Shown one piece after another: positions 22,874 through 34,908 of a stretch of DNA of 64,000 nt (position 1 is its first letter; every line of letters begins with the position of its first letter). Under the pieces are notes generated by a model. It did not search any database, had not been told where the DNA came from, and saw only the letters and a program-made list of their open reading frames with translations. Source of the stretch: Argentina anserina (lineage: Eukaryota; Streptophyta; Magnoliopsida; Rosales; Rosaceae). The stretch lies in contig NC_065877.1 of the NCBI RefSeq assembly GCF_933775445.1, forward strand, positions 3,224,001 through 3,288,000. The letters are read 5' to 3'. A program made the position numbers and the translations under genes.

Positions 22874-25653
22874 CTAACTGAAGTTGAACCCACCAGAAGG
22901 AACAGTTGGAGCGTTTTCTCCAAAGTTGAATCCCCCAGCAGGAACATCACCCGGAGGCATTGTTTCATCAGCATCATCATCATCCAACCAATATGTCTCG
23001 AGAAGCTTCACTGCCTTCTCATAAATTTCATTGTTGTCATGAGTCTGTAAATTCTCGATCTTTTCTAACCCCTCAGCTTCATCAATTGCCTGAGCATAGG
23101 GATTTATATCTCCGGTCATGCCCAAATTCTTCTCAGCTTCTCCAACCTTCAAGATGTTCTCCAAGCCTTCTAAACAAACGGTAACGATTCTTGGATCGGG
23201 GCAGATCAGAAGATCACACAATGGCTTGATACACCCGTGATGTACAAGAATTCTGTCACCAAATAAACAAAGTTAAACGCAGTTTAAGAGATTGCATAAT
23301 GTTATGGGAAAATGTTACAGTTTGAAATTTCATACTTTATCTGATCATGAGAACCACCAGATGTTGCATTTGATACTGCCCATGCAGCTTCTTTCTTTAT
23401 ATCAAACTCAGCACTTGAAAGCAGTTGAACAAGTGGACCGAGTATATTAGCATCAACTACAGCCTGTGTTAAGTTCCAAAAGTATTGCAGACGTCAATAA
23501 GTTTCAATTCAGAGCCAAGACTAAAACACCAACTCAAGTTCTATATTTTACTCTAAATGACAGGGTATATAGACAATATAAAACAAATGAAAATCAATAC
23601 AACTTCCCAAATAATTTGAAATTGTTACCTGAATCTGTTCTTTGTTTCCAGCAGTGATATTTGAAATTGTCCAGCAAGCTTCCTTTTTAATGCTCTTTTT
23701 ATGATTGTTGGTGAGAAGAGTAAGCAGGCAAGGAAGAGCTTGATGTTGGATGATCACCTGGATATAAACAACAGTGTATTATCACCAAATAATATACATG
23801 GAAAACCTAAATTTGGATAACAACAATGTAAGGATGAAATAAAAGATTGAATGCAACAAATACCTGAGTCTGCATATCATCACCAGTAACAATATTTCCA
23901 ACCGTTCGGAGAGCAGGGATGAGTACGGATGGAGATGGATGACTGGCGTGATTATTAAAATTTAGGATTTCTAAAAGAACAAGAAGATCAAAGACAAAAA
24001 GTTCCAAGGAATTCAAAACACTCACAGCAGTAGCTCAACAAGCCTGGGGCATACTCCAGACTCAATTACAGCTTGGATTTTGTCATTAGTACCATCGGAA
24101 AGGTATGAAAGAGCCCAACATGCATCAGTCAGGACTTCTTCATCATTTGAATGAATCAGACTAGCTAGAGCTGGAAGTGCTGGCTTAACCTAAAAATAAT
24201 GATAATAGGACGCTTCATCAATATTTACATCCATTAAACAACAATACATGTCTAGCTCAGTACCTAGCTTATTTCATGCACAGGTGAAACCGTCAAGTTC
24301 CATCTAAAAAACACTACAAATTGACTAGATATATTTAAGTGATCTGAAAACCACCAACCTCATCAAAAGGAGGCTGAGGCTTGCCCCTGCAAAAGTTTGA
24401 TAAAGTCCAAGTAGCATTTCTCAACATAGACAGCTTTGCATGCTCATTCAACTGTGCTAACAATGGACTCAGAGCCCCACTGCCGAGTACCAGATCCCGG
24501 CATTTTGGGGAATCACCAGCAACATTTCCCAATGCCCAAACAGCCTGAATGTTCAGAAGCAATAAATACCATGCATGAGAAGAGCAACCAAAGAAAACTC
24601 AAGATGAGGAAGGGATTAAGCTAGCTCCAACTCATACCTGCTCACGAACATCATCACTTGGAGAACTTAGTAATTTGACAAAGACAGGAACAGCATTATG
24701 TTCAATAACCACCCTCGTGTTCTCAGACGTCCCAGACGCAATGTTTGTGAGAGCCCAAGCTGCCTCAAACTGCAGAAAATTGAGGCCAATGAGAATATTC
24801 TCAACACAATTACATTAAAGTAGGTAATACGCATAACGAAAGGGAGGTATCTAACCTGAAGTTGTGGAAAATCCTCCCTGACTAGAAATTCCACAAACCG
24901 TGGAACAACACCAGATTGGATAACTTCTTCAATTGGAGGGCAGCGTTCTAGTGCACAGAAAAACAATAAAGTAGTTAAATAAACTAGTAAATGAAGAAGA
25001 AGAAAAAAAACAACCGCAACACTGTACAAGCTTTGGCTCACCAATTGATAGCAACTTCCTAAACTGAGTAGTTGCCTCGAGCTGCAGGTTGTTATCTTCA
25101 CTCCAAACACCAGCCACCATGGACGGTAGATGCTCCAGCTGTAGCGAAATATATATATATATATATATAATCGTTATTATATGATCTATTTACCACAATA
25201 AATTATCCTCAAACTCGGCAAGAACTTAACAAATTGAACACGAAATTGCGAACTCAGGTCAAACTGAATTCGATTCCGATACAAACTACAGCAATCAAAC
25301 CAAAATTATACTCATATCAAATAGCTACCACAATATATGCATACATTCAACTAAAACAGTAACTCTTAATCAGCTAACCCTAACATACAAGCATATACAG
25401 TCACGACCGAATCGAAAACCTAAATTAGGCACAAGTTTATCACCTTCTTCTCGAGCGCCGGCGAGGTCTGATTATTAGCCGGTTGCAGCGGCGGCTGCCC
25501 CTCGCGACGCTTCTTCTGGAGGCTCTCTTCCCTGCGATTCTTCCTGATCTCCACCATGTTGTCCTCCCTGCGCCGCCGCCCCTCCTCCGCGTCCACCGCC
25601 ACCTTGTACTTGTTCCGGCGGCCCTCCGCCTTCGAGTTCGGCCTCAACGACAT
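22874..25653 (-). CDS. IMPA: Importin subunit alpha (karyopherin alpha), complete copy
   Basis: Ten exons on the minus strand: 25444-25653, 25042-25138, 24856-24947, 24638-24769, 24359-24544, 24026-24189, 23864-23942, 23629-23757, 23336-23463 and 22874-23252. They total 1596 nt, 531 residues, the normal plant length. The N-terminal importin-beta-binding domain starts [17 protein letters not shown] and is rich in Arg and Lys through about residue 53. Ten ARM repeats follow with NLS-groove Trp/Asn pairs (WALTN, WALGN, WTLSN, WTISN, WAVSN). The C-terminus ends VPSGGFNFS. The protein is the adaptor that carries classical NLS cargo to the nuclear pore together with importin beta; cargo preference is unknown. 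The leader beyond 25653 is GA/CT-rich. It is the parent, or the better-kept sister, of the truncated copy at 16964-19710. Confidence 0.95.
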
Positions 25654-26883
25654 CGTTCCGAAGCGGAATAGAGAATCTGAAACCCTAAGAGAGAGAGCGC
25701 GTAGGGTTTTAGAGAGAGAGAACGTTGGGAGTCGGGTTTTGAGAGGTGTTGTATTTGAAGTGAGAGAGAGGGATGGGAATAGAGGCCGCTTTTATAGCAG
25801 TAGTGGGAATGGAGGGTCGTCAAGTATTGGGCTCGGATCGGAAATTAATTACGGATATTGCCACCGGATTTGAATTTGAAGATGAGGGGAACGGTTTAGG
25901 TATCGCGGTCGGGTTGTCTGATTGGGGGTGTTATTGGAACTTTCATCAGTCCAGCAACCGGGTTGGACCGCTTAGTCCTGACCGGTCCGGGTTTCAGTAA
26001 AGTTTCTTTTATTATATTTTTTTGGGTAAAATTTAATATTTTTACAGATGTCTCTTGTCTGCCGTGGCATGTTTCGAGTTTCCGATATTAGATACAATGG
26101 TGAAAATGTTCCGAGTATCTAGTCCGGTTGTGATGAAACTTGAAATTTTCGTATTTGGAGCATTGATTTTCTTGACATAAATCTCCTACTACTTCTAAAT
26201 GTATGATTGTCTAAACAGTTGTATGTTTCTTACATTACAATACAATGTCATGCACTAGAGTTTTCTCGTGCATGTATATACTTGTGACATCACATTTTGA
26301 TTTATGAAAATCCGTTTGCCGTCGAAATTGAACATGAACTTTTAATCATTGGTGTAACGTCGAATTTGATACATCAATTTTATTTAAAATTGGAATAATA
26401 AAACTGTTTTTAAGTGTAAAAAATAAAATGTCACAAAATATTTTTAATCCTTATATTTTATTAAATAGATAACTACAATGTTTATTTTTTTTTTCTTCCA
26501 TAATAATTTTCATTTATCAACTTGGGTTGATTATAGTTAAACTATAGTTATAGCTTCTCATGATTGACACATTTCTATTGGAAGGTAATATGACCACCTT
26601 AAGTGGGGAGTGAGCAAATTTCATTGAAATTCAATGTCATTGAAAATGAAATTTGTTATCTAAAACTTGAACCAGGTTTTACCAATAGGGTACCAACTCT
26701 TGCATACTCAATAATAAATAAAATTTAAATACGTCAAGACATGTTATTAATATATGCATTACATAAAACTTAAGAAAGTAATACATCCATCGATCGACTT
26801 AACATATCGACTTTTATGTCTTATTATTAAAGATAAAAATTTGCTTCGATTCATATATGGCAATTGAGGAGTACCAAGTGCAA
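25654..26883. other. Importin upstream region and intergenic DNA
   Basis: The first hundred or so bases are GA-rich on the plus strand, a likely 5' leader and promoter of the importin gene on the minus strand. The plus-strand frames over 25556-26000 are antisense to the leader and not supported. From about 26000 the DNA is AT-rich with nothing recognisable. Confidence 0.45.
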
Positions 26884-27300
26884 TCAACAATAGGGAGGAG
26901 CAGATCCCGGATTAACGCAACAGTTGTCACAATCGTTTTCCTTGAAATAACATCGGCCAGTTTTCGAGCAACAATATGTTACTGGTTTACCCTTTTTAGC
27001 AAGGCAATCAATATAAATGTCACTACCACTAGGTGCATCATTTGCTGCGCTATCGACGTCGTTGGGGCCATCACTCTTTTCATTGCCTGGTCATTTTTGA
27101 TGTATACAAACATGAACGAATCAAGGAAAGTAATGAAATTGCATAATATTATTTGATAATAAATTTAATTAGCAACACAGTTTTGTGAGTGTGTGTAAAT
27201 CAAGCACAAAATAATACTCACATTCGGCCATAGTGAAGATGATCATGAAGACTACACAAGAAAGTACAAAGGAGATCTTGATGGAGTTCATTGTAGCCAT
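26884..27300 (-). CDS. Small secreted cysteine-rich peptide
   Basis: Two exons on the minus strand, 27222-27300 and 26884-27086, give 282 nt, 93 residues. The first exon encodes a clear signal peptide (MATMNSIKISF, then a hydrophobic run VLSCVVFMIIFTMAE). The second gives an acidic spacer and a mature cysteine cluster C-x10-CC-x5-C-x6-C-x2-CC-x9-C ending PGSAPPYC and a stop. The donor (AAT|GTGAGT) and acceptor (GACCAG) are good. A single intron at the end of the signal sequence is the usual gene structure for plant cysteine-rich peptides. Cysteine spacing (YCC...CY...DC) loosely recalls the embryo-surrounding-factor-like group, but I would not assign it. The opposite-strand frame at 26857-27156 is a shadow. 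Role unknown; secreted signalling or defence peptides are the likely classes. Confidence 0.75.
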
Positions 27301-27845
27301 GACTTCTTTTTGTTTTTCTCAAGTACACTTATGTTTTCTTTTGATGAGCAACACTTTATATTGAAGTTTTTTTTTTACTGGTCAACCTATTCATATTTAG
27401 TATTTACAAAATTATCTCAATAGTCTTATTTACTTTCAGTTGTCTTTGATTGTTATGGGAATGTAATATAAACTTACATAATAACGAATAAGCCTATTCT
27501 ATTATATACATATTCATGAAGAGTACGTTTTTGGTACCTTATTTAATTTTATAAAGTTAATACCGTGTATATATATGTACATTGTTTTAAGAAGAATTTC
27601 AAAAACAATTTCTCTTCATACTTCCAAACCGGTCCGTTGGACTTTCCTCTCTATTTTAAATTGCTATTGACTTTGTAAACGCATTTGAATTTACTAAAAA
27701 AATTATCTTATCAAAAGATTACCACATGCCCCGATGCACTCCCTTTCCGGTCTCCATGACCTCCCAAAAAAGCTTGATACATCGTCGCCTTGTAAAGAAG
27801 AAGCAGAGAATCACATCTCGCAAAAACCCAGGCCTCTAAACACAT
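27301..27845. other. Intergenic, AT-rich
   Basis: This stretch holds the likely promoter and leader of the cysteine-rich peptide gene near 27301-27370. No other feature is evident. Confidence 0.4.
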
Positions 27846-28186
27846 GTTTCATCAGGCGCGGATCTACGTTGATGGTTGGTGGGCTCAAGCCCAACCGAAA
27901 ATTTATCAAATAAATTTGTTAGTATATGGAAAATGTGTGTATTTGAAAAGCTGGCATGCTTGGTAAGTATTGAAACTTGCATCTAAACCACTAAGGTTCG
28001 ACTTCCAGTCCGAGCAATCTCTTTTTCTCTTTAAATTTTTCTTTCTTTCTTTGTTTTTCAAAATTTTCTTCCTAATTATTGATTATATAATATATTTTTG
28101 AATGTCTTTTGATGATTGATTATCTAATATTTTTGAATGGGTTCTTATATTTGCATCTTAGTGCATGTATAATTTGAATGGTTTCT

Positions 28187-28247
<61 letters not shown>

Positions 28248-28343
28248 CTTAGGTATACATTGAGTTCTAATCATTTTGATGAACACGAAAAATTATCAAG
28301 CTCACCCCATTGTGAAATCATGGATCCGCCATTGTGCTTCATC
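27846..28343. mobile_element. Non-autonomous hAT-like element with an internal (TA)n run
   Basis: The left end (AGGCGCGGATCTACG, from about 27854) and the inverted right end (ACAATGGCGGATCCATG, ending about 28335) share a GCGGATC core. Candidate 8-bp flanks are GTTTCATC (27846-27853) and GCTTCATC (28336-28343), differing at one base, which fits an old hAT duplication. The inside is AT-rich, includes (TA)n at about 28195-28243, and has no transposase frame. Confidence 0.45.
28195..28243. repeat. (TA)n microsatellite
   Basis: About 24 uninterrupted TA dinucleotides inside the hAT-like element. Confidence 0.95.
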
Positions 28344-28602
28344 CAAAAATCAAATGATCTAGTCTGGCCGCACCCTGACAAACACCAGAGATATACGTAA
28401 GCTCGTCATAGCAAGCATGAGTTGACGTAATGAGTGAACTATATTATGTACTGACGTGAAAATCACATTCAAACATACATTACATGCCTTCAAAACATTG
28501 GCTTCATGTTTTTTTATTTTTTTTTAAGAATGAAAACATTGACTTCATTGGTAATGATCTCTGAAACTGAGAAAATGAAACAGTGCGGATCGAACACAAG
28601 TT

Positions 28603-29202
28603 ACAAGATGATATGTAGCACAGACACAGACACGAGTGTCCGTATTGGACACGATTCGATACGTAGACACAACATATATAAATTTTTTTGGACACGGACA
28701 CGTGGTGGACACGTTAATTAAATATTATTTTTAATATAAATTTATATATTAAAAAAATATTTTATAAATTTGAAAGTATTTAGAATTTTAAATGTATATA
28801 TATGTCAAAGTGTGCATTAAAATGATGAAAACATAACTTGTTAAAATGGCTAAGGACTTGATAAGTTTCTTGGATAACCAAAGTTCGAATTCCACCACAA
28901 ACATTCTTATTTTTATCACGACTTTCTCTCATTATATATATTAAAATGTGTATAAATATAACAAAAACTAAATCTGTTGGAATGGTTGAGGAGTTGTTTA
29001 GTGCCTTGAATGACCAAGGTTCGATTCTCACCATAAGCATTTTCACTTTTATTATGAGTTGATTCGGATACTCGCGTGTCCGGGCCGTGTCCAAAATCAA
29101 TTCGCGTATTCGAGTGTGTGCACGTGTGTCCGAGCTTGTCCGTCCGTGTCGGACACGCAATATGGTGGCATGAGTACGTGTCCGTGCTACTTAGACAAGA
29201 TG
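28603..29202. mobile_element. Non-autonomous hAT-like element with perfect 8-bp target-site duplications
   Basis: ACAAGATG occurs at 28603-28610 and 29195-29202. Between them, 584 bp begin ATATGTAGCACAGACACAGA and, read inverted from the right, CTAAGTAGCACGGACACGTA, so the ends are inverted repeats. Subterminal regions are packed with short GGACACG/CGTGTCC motifs in both orientations (possible transposase-binding repeats). No transposase frame is present. The middle holds two tRNA-like modules (separate entry). An 8-bp duplication and clustered subterminal motifs fit the hAT superfamily. Confidence 0.75.
28857..29028 (+). repeat. Two diverged direct repeats with tRNA-like A and B boxes
   Basis: The first module has TGGCTAAGGAC (28857-28867) and AGTTCGAATTC (28882-28892). 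The second has TGGTTGAGGAG (28983-28993) and GGTTCGATTCT (29018-29028). These match RNA polymerase III box A and box B consensus, the second module best, with roughly tRNA-like or shorter spacing. In the second a CCTTG/CAAGG stem with a 6-base loop (29004-29019) lies before box B, where an anticodon arm would be. Neither folds into a complete tRNA by eye. They may be remnants of a tRNA-derived SINE. Confidence 0.4.
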
Positions 29203-30105
29203 TTAATAAACCTTACAATCACTTTAAAGAAAGCCTATTGCAACAATTGACAGTTATAAGTATTAACACAGAGGTTCTTCCATCAATCCATTGGAGGTTC
29301 ATCTCATATTTGCTAAAGACAAATGTTACACACTTGCACAACAAAGTCAATCAATTGTTTTTATATTTAATTCAAATTGTGGCTCATGTTGTGCAACATC
29401 ATCAGTTTTAATGACATATGAATGTTCACGAGGTGAATGCAAAAATTTTCAGTATTAACAATACCAAAATATACTCCTGGAAGAAGAAGAATTGGAAGCC
29501 TCTGATTATGCTATTGAACTGGCAGTCGATCTTGGTTTCTAATAGCTCAAGCCTTTTTATTTTGTAGTTTACCTTCGAACTACGTGGACCGTTGGATTAT
29601 GGCGGATAATCTCACACAACACTAAACCTGAATTTTCTTATACCACTTTATTTTGAATTTTAGAAAGGTTACATCTGTATGACCAATTACTTTCAGAGCT
29701 GCTCATATAATAAGATTTTATTACCATAGTTTACATATAATAGGTGGCAAGATTCCTTGCAACTCTTTTGATGGGTGACAAATAGCATCCAGAGCAGTTG
29801 TTGATGTTCAACACATGGTGACAAATATTTTGATCTATTTAATCTTGAAAAAGAACAACGACTCAACGAGGATAACATTAAGAATCACATATATAATAAG
29901 CAAAAGAAACCCACAAAAAGAAATTTTATTGCTAAAACGTACCAATACTGCAAAGTTTTTGTGACAACCCACTAACAGGTGCTTCAGCCGAGCTAGATTA
30001 AGTTGCCTAAAAATCCACCTACCCATTACAAAACAAGCCAATACCCAGGTGAGGTTAAATCGTCGAATTACACCATGAATGCCGGTGGTGAACCGGTAGG
30101 GCGGC
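29203..30105. other. Intergenic, 3' flank of the J-domain gene
   Basis: No complete gene is seen. A short open run near 29479-29542 (EEEELEASDYAIELAVDLGF then stop) looks like a fragment of a C-terminus but has no visible partner exons. Confidence 0.35.
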
Positions 30106-31149
30106 CTAGCACCGCGCCGTTTCTCGCTTGGCGGCATTAGAGTTACTTCTGGACGAACCCACACGTGCCTTCTTGGTGGCCGTTGGATCCGCGCCGCCGA
30201 TGTCAAACCCCTTGCCGTGGTTATCATCACCACCAACCATTTCCACAAACATCCTCTGGAGGTCTTCAAAGCTGTCACCCTATAAATATCCCAGTCCAAT
30301 TAGGAAATTACAACTGCAACTCTTAACGATAAGGAACAATCAAGTAAATAAACATTACCTCGTCCTTCACATTGTTCATCATGGAAATCATCTCCTGCAT
30401 GAAATCCCCGAATTCCTGCTCACCCAAAATTCATGGAAATATTACCTTTTACGTTACTGAAGGGTGTAAAGGTAAATAAAAAAAAGTAAAAAAATAGAGC
30501 AAATGGTTGATATCGTCAAGGCAAATCATTCACCGTACGAAAAGCGGAATGTATGCCTTTTTCTTTTTTACCGCGTCATAAACGGTGACGTTTTGGCACA
30601 ATTTACCGCGCTTTGTGTACGGCGAAGATTTGCCAAACCAGGGTGAAGGGAGGGTACGAACTTCGTCTTCCTCTTCCAGCGGGTCGTAAACCCCGGCGTC
30701 GTACAGTGACCTCTTCCCCTGGTCCGAGAGAACTGTGCCACCAAAAACGCCGTCAATAACTGAAAAATCAAAACAACAAGAAAAATAAAAAAACAGAACG
30801 ACGTCGTTTTGATGACGGTTTTTTACCAGAATAAGCTTCTTGGATTTGCTGAAACCGGCGATTCGCTTCTCCGGCCACCGCCGCGTTCTGGTTCCGGGCC
30901 CACCTATCCGGATGCCATTTCTTCACCACAACAACAAATCCAAAGTTTTCATAAACTAGAAATCAAATCAATCAGTTTGATCAGAATTGAACGAAAACTA
31001 TGAGACTTCGAAAACGACGTCGTTGATTAAATTACCAGGGCGAGTTTGCGGTAAGCGGCGCGTATATCGGAGGAGGAGGAATCCTTGCGAATACCGAGGA
31101 CGGCGTAGTAGCAAGATCCGGCAGCATTGGAACCTCCTTCCCGGTCCAT
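30106..31149 (-). CDS. J-domain (DnaJ-like, type III) protein
   Basis: Five exons on the minus strand (31036-31149, 30827-30920, 30662-30732, 30359-30415, 30106-30279) give 510 nt, 169 residues. The J domain occupies about residues 11-80: [26 protein letters not shown], then [10 protein letters not shown] with the HPD motif that stimulates Hsp70, then [29 protein letters not shown] short C-terminal part ([18 protein letters not shown]...[15 protein letters not shown]) is conserved among small plant J proteins and ends in a basic KKARVGSSR stretch. No Gly/Phe or zinc-finger region is present. The Met chosen (MDREGGSN) matches the family start; an upstream in-frame Met at 31218 would add 23 residues. 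It is expected to be a co-chaperone in cytosol or nucleus. Confidence 0.92.
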
Positions 31150-32328
31150 AACTCCGGAATCGAAATCGAGAAAGCTTGAATTGGAAGAACACAATCTGAT
31201 TGATGAGAGCTGCTTCAATCTCAGACCATAACCATAAGAGATTCTAATTGGTAGAGAAGGAGAGAAAAAGAGAGAGGCCCGTCAGTCTGCGTTTTATATG
31301 GGCTACGTTTTGTTTTGGAAACCAGAGAGAAAATATCTTCACAGAGATACGATAGAAACTTCGAGAGAACTTTTGGTCTATTATTCTGTCTGTACGATTT
31401 GGCAGACGAGTTAAGTGCTTACGTGGCGACGAGGTATGCTAGATATTTAGTTTAAGAAGGTTTGGAATAGGGGCTCGGTGTTACCGGTATTAACGATCTT
31501 TCTATTGGGCCTGTTATGAGCCTCAAACCACCAAGCCCAAACACCTTCTTCCTGAGTTGTGATTCGTGAGATCCTTTAAACATTTTCGTAATAATACATG
31601 TCGCAGCCGTAGTCAAGATGAATTAGATGATTTAGCAGTATAATAATGACTATTTATCCAATTACCGCACTCATAATCAGGTGTTGCAACAAATATTAAA
31701 CATTATCGGAAAGTTACGTGTTATTCTCATTCATAAGAACAAGTAAGATAAATCGGAAAAATTAGCAATATAATAATGATTCATGGATCAATCAGTTCTT
31801 CTCCAACTACATTTGTACATGTGGTGGTTTGAGAGCTAAGAGTTTGAGACTAACTAATAGTAATTTTCTTCCTATTGAAACATTTCTAAGTACTTCAATT
31901 TATGAGTTTATGATGGAAAACAGATCAATTTAAGGTTAACAGAAGTCTTATATAGTTGATGAGAACAAGTCTCCATTTATGAGAAATTAGTTCAACTCGA
32001 ATGGCAACTAACTTGTACTGCAATCAACAGAAAATGTACATAGACTACTAGTGAAACAAATGAACTGAATATTATTAGATTTGTTCAGGAAACCATTTTT
32101 ACATAGATCATTTCAACACTATGTACATCATGGCCAACTATATTTAACAACAGAGGAACCCCTTTTTGCACATTTTACACATTAAAGGAGAAAAAACATT
32201 GGAGGGAAGTAGACCAGTAACTAGTGAGTAACTAAGTCTTAACACATCTAGGAGAAGCCTACCTTCTTACTTTAGGTACCTGCTTTACACTAGTGGTTCA
32301 TTGCAACTAAACACTGATCTTCATTCTT
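31150..32328. other. Intergenic: J-protein promoter and CBP60 3' flank
   Basis: The left side is the likely leader of the J-domain gene on the minus strand, with GA-rich runs near 31258-31276. The rest is AT-rich and I see no gene. Confidence 0.45.
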
Positions 32329-34908
32329 CTAGCTGGCCAGATACAGAGGCCTTGCCATTCTTCTACCCCTAACAGAAACCCACCACTTAATGGCGGCGCG
32401 AAGTTTGCACCAACACGCCTTGGGTTTCTTTACAAAACCGGAAATGCCATTTTCGCTAGTTGAACCGAAGCAAAATCCGTTTTCTTGTCCCCCCCAGTTA
32501 GGGTTCATTGGAGACCAAGTTGCTGTTTGTAGAGGGAAAAGGTTTTCAGTAGTGCCTAAATGTGCAGTTTGCACAACATGAGGCCAACTGTTTTCGGCAT
32601 TGAACTGTAAGGAGTTAAACTCCTCCAGCATTGAGAAACTGTTGCGCAGCGCTGGATTGAACGCTTGCATTGGCTGACTCGTTTGTGCTAGAGAAACCAT
32701 CAACTGATTGCTTCCTTCTGCTTGATAAGGATATGATGAGGAAGGCGATGCGTGGTGGAAACTCAATTGCATAGGCTGTTCATCTGTGCAAAGAATTTGG
32801 TCTCAGTTAGTTGGACTAGGAAACATGAAGTACTAACTTAGATAACTTGTATAACCATATTGGCCTAGTTTATACCTTGCTGTGAGAATTGGACACTATA
32901 TTGTGGCAGCTCTGAGTTTGAAATAGTATTGAACGGCTCTGGTTGTAGACTAGGCACAGGCCTTGCAAGGCTAAACACAGCCGAAGCATCCATGAGTAAC
33001 ATATTTGCTTCATTTCTATACGCCTGCAGCTTCAAATTTTCCACCATAACCTGTAAATGGTAGTCATTCATTAGTTTCATTCTCAATCAACCAAGTCGCA
33101 CAACCCAACACAAAAAAAAAAAAAAAAACTAAAACCTATACAAAGATTGAAGGTGTATATGCATACTTTCTGAGATGGGGTGAGTTGATCCAGAGGACAG
33201 AATTGCTCCTCAATTATTGCTCCCACGAGCTTGTAAATTGAGTCGAAGAGAAGGGTTGCGTTGGGCCTTTGATAAGCATAGAGCTTCTGTTCATCTATCA
33301 CACATGTCAGTGCATGCTCCATGATTGTATCCCACATCTTGTTTGGGATCGAACCAAAACACTGCATACGAAAATTGGATGATTGAATGCATGAGTACTC
33401 GGAAGACCATTAAGCTACTATAGAGTATACTCATAAATCATCTTACAGATAAAATTAATTAGACACTTACACTGCGTAGCCACGATTGATCTTTGACATA
33501 TGCCTGCAGCAAGTCCTTCACATTAGAAATGCCACGTTCAGACAGTCTCTTGTGAAAGGCGCCGTCCTTTGCTATCTTCTCGAGGCGCCAAATTTCATCG
33601 TTCAAGCATGGAGGGTGGTGTTTCTTGTACACTGAAAGAAGCATAATGTGACAATATTTAGGATACAGCATAAGATAAGAAAATATTCAAAACATAGTTG
33701 ATGTTCCCAACTTTCTATACTGGTAAAGAGGATCAAGAGAAGAGTATGTAGAACTTACACTCTCCACGGTGATCTTTCACCTGAAAAGCTTCACTTATAG
33801 CTTCCCTGATTCTTACTTCCTCACCGGGACCTTTCGCGATAACTCTAGCTGCTAGTCTGAACTTCCGGCTTCTGATCCAGCTTGAATTGTCAGTAAAGAC
33901 AATGTCGTTTAGAGAACAGACCCCTTCCTTCAGATTGAGAGTCACCTCACCAGTAACCAAAGGCCTCTTCCCTTCTCGTTGTCGAACAAGGCCATTGGTG
34001 AATTCTCTCTCAGTCCAATCCTCCTGATCATCAGCCCCGAATTCGCTATTCAGCACAAGCACTTCAATCTTTACTGAAGACAGGGGACCCAAACTGATGA
34101 CATTTTGGGTAGCAGCATCACGTAGAACAATCTGAAGAGGCTTGCCTTCTTCTGTCTCCGCTCTACTGCCTGTGAATATGGTTGAGGGCAATTTGTTGAT
34201 GAAATGCAACTGAAGGCCTCTAGCTCCAGATGAACTTCCAAGTTGAAGCGGAGGCCTGCTATAAGATCAGCAACAAATCCAACATTCAGATTTCAGCAAG
34301 AAAATTTTCTGCAAAGCTGTGGAGATTGGAGAAAGGATCAGATTAAGTCATGAGTCATTACAGAAATGAAGAGCTAGCTTACCTTGAAGTTGAAGACCCC
34401 CTCAGGTGGGGAATAAGCAAAATTTCCAGCTCATCTCGTACCTATACAACAAAGAAGTTCAAAGTTCATATCAGTGTCAAATATTACAACCAGAATAGAA
34501 TTTCAGACACAATTGTATAGTAAATTCAGCTTTGAAAAGTCGGGTATAATTCGTGACCAATGAAACTAAACCTAACGGTCAACCCCATGTTTTTTTACCG
34601 TCTTACACAGCAAGTAAAACATGATCATGTTAGTTACCGCCAAATCTTACCACTGTTCTGAAGAAATTTTCCCACGCTTTTTCATTTAAGGCACCATCTC
34701 TCATCACATCCCTAGCGACACTGCACAAATATGAACACAATTCCAGAATCAAAAACCAAATTCAACCATCCAAAACCACACAAAAAGCACCAATCTTTAC
34801 TCGAACTCAAACCACCCACTTCTTAAAAAGAGATCGCCTTTTCGATTCCGGTACCGGAAACTGAAACTCCTCACCCCCCAAGTCACTGAAATGCCTCTTT
34901 GGTACCAT
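32329..34908 (-). CDS. CBP60: Calmodulin-binding protein 60 (CBP60) family
   Basis: Eight exons on the minus strand: 34820-34908, 34651-34720, 34383-34441, 33759-34258, 33471-33631, 33167-33361, 32876-33050 and 32329-32783. They give 1704 nt, 567 residues. The start MVPKRHF and [22 protein letters not shown] are the family N-terminus. The large fourth exon is the conserved DNA-binding core ([26 protein letters not shown]... with [23 protein letters not shown]). The part from [20 protein letters not shown] onward, with [19 protein letters not shown], is the conserved middle. The C-terminus ([22 protein letters not shown]) is where calmodulin binds in the CBP60a-f type. Family members regulate immunity and salicylate genes; whether this one activates or represses cannot be read from sequence. 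The exon 1 donor AA|GTGGGT was chosen because only it keeps frame. Confidence 0.9.

Noticed and set aside
25483..26000. Plus-strand frames rich in Arg, Pro and Leu
   Set aside because: They are antisense to importin exon 1 and its GA-rich leader.
26857..27156. 99-codon plus-strand frame
   Set aside because: It is antisense to the cysteine-rich peptide exon, which has a signal peptide and consistent splice sites.
28188..28400. Frame with a Tyr-Ile repeat
   Set aside because: It is the translation of a (TA)n microsatellite inside a hAT-like element.
29479..29542. Acidic peptide run EEEELEASDYAIELAVDLGF before a stop
   Set aside because: Too short, with no partner exons; possible gene fragment but not supportable.
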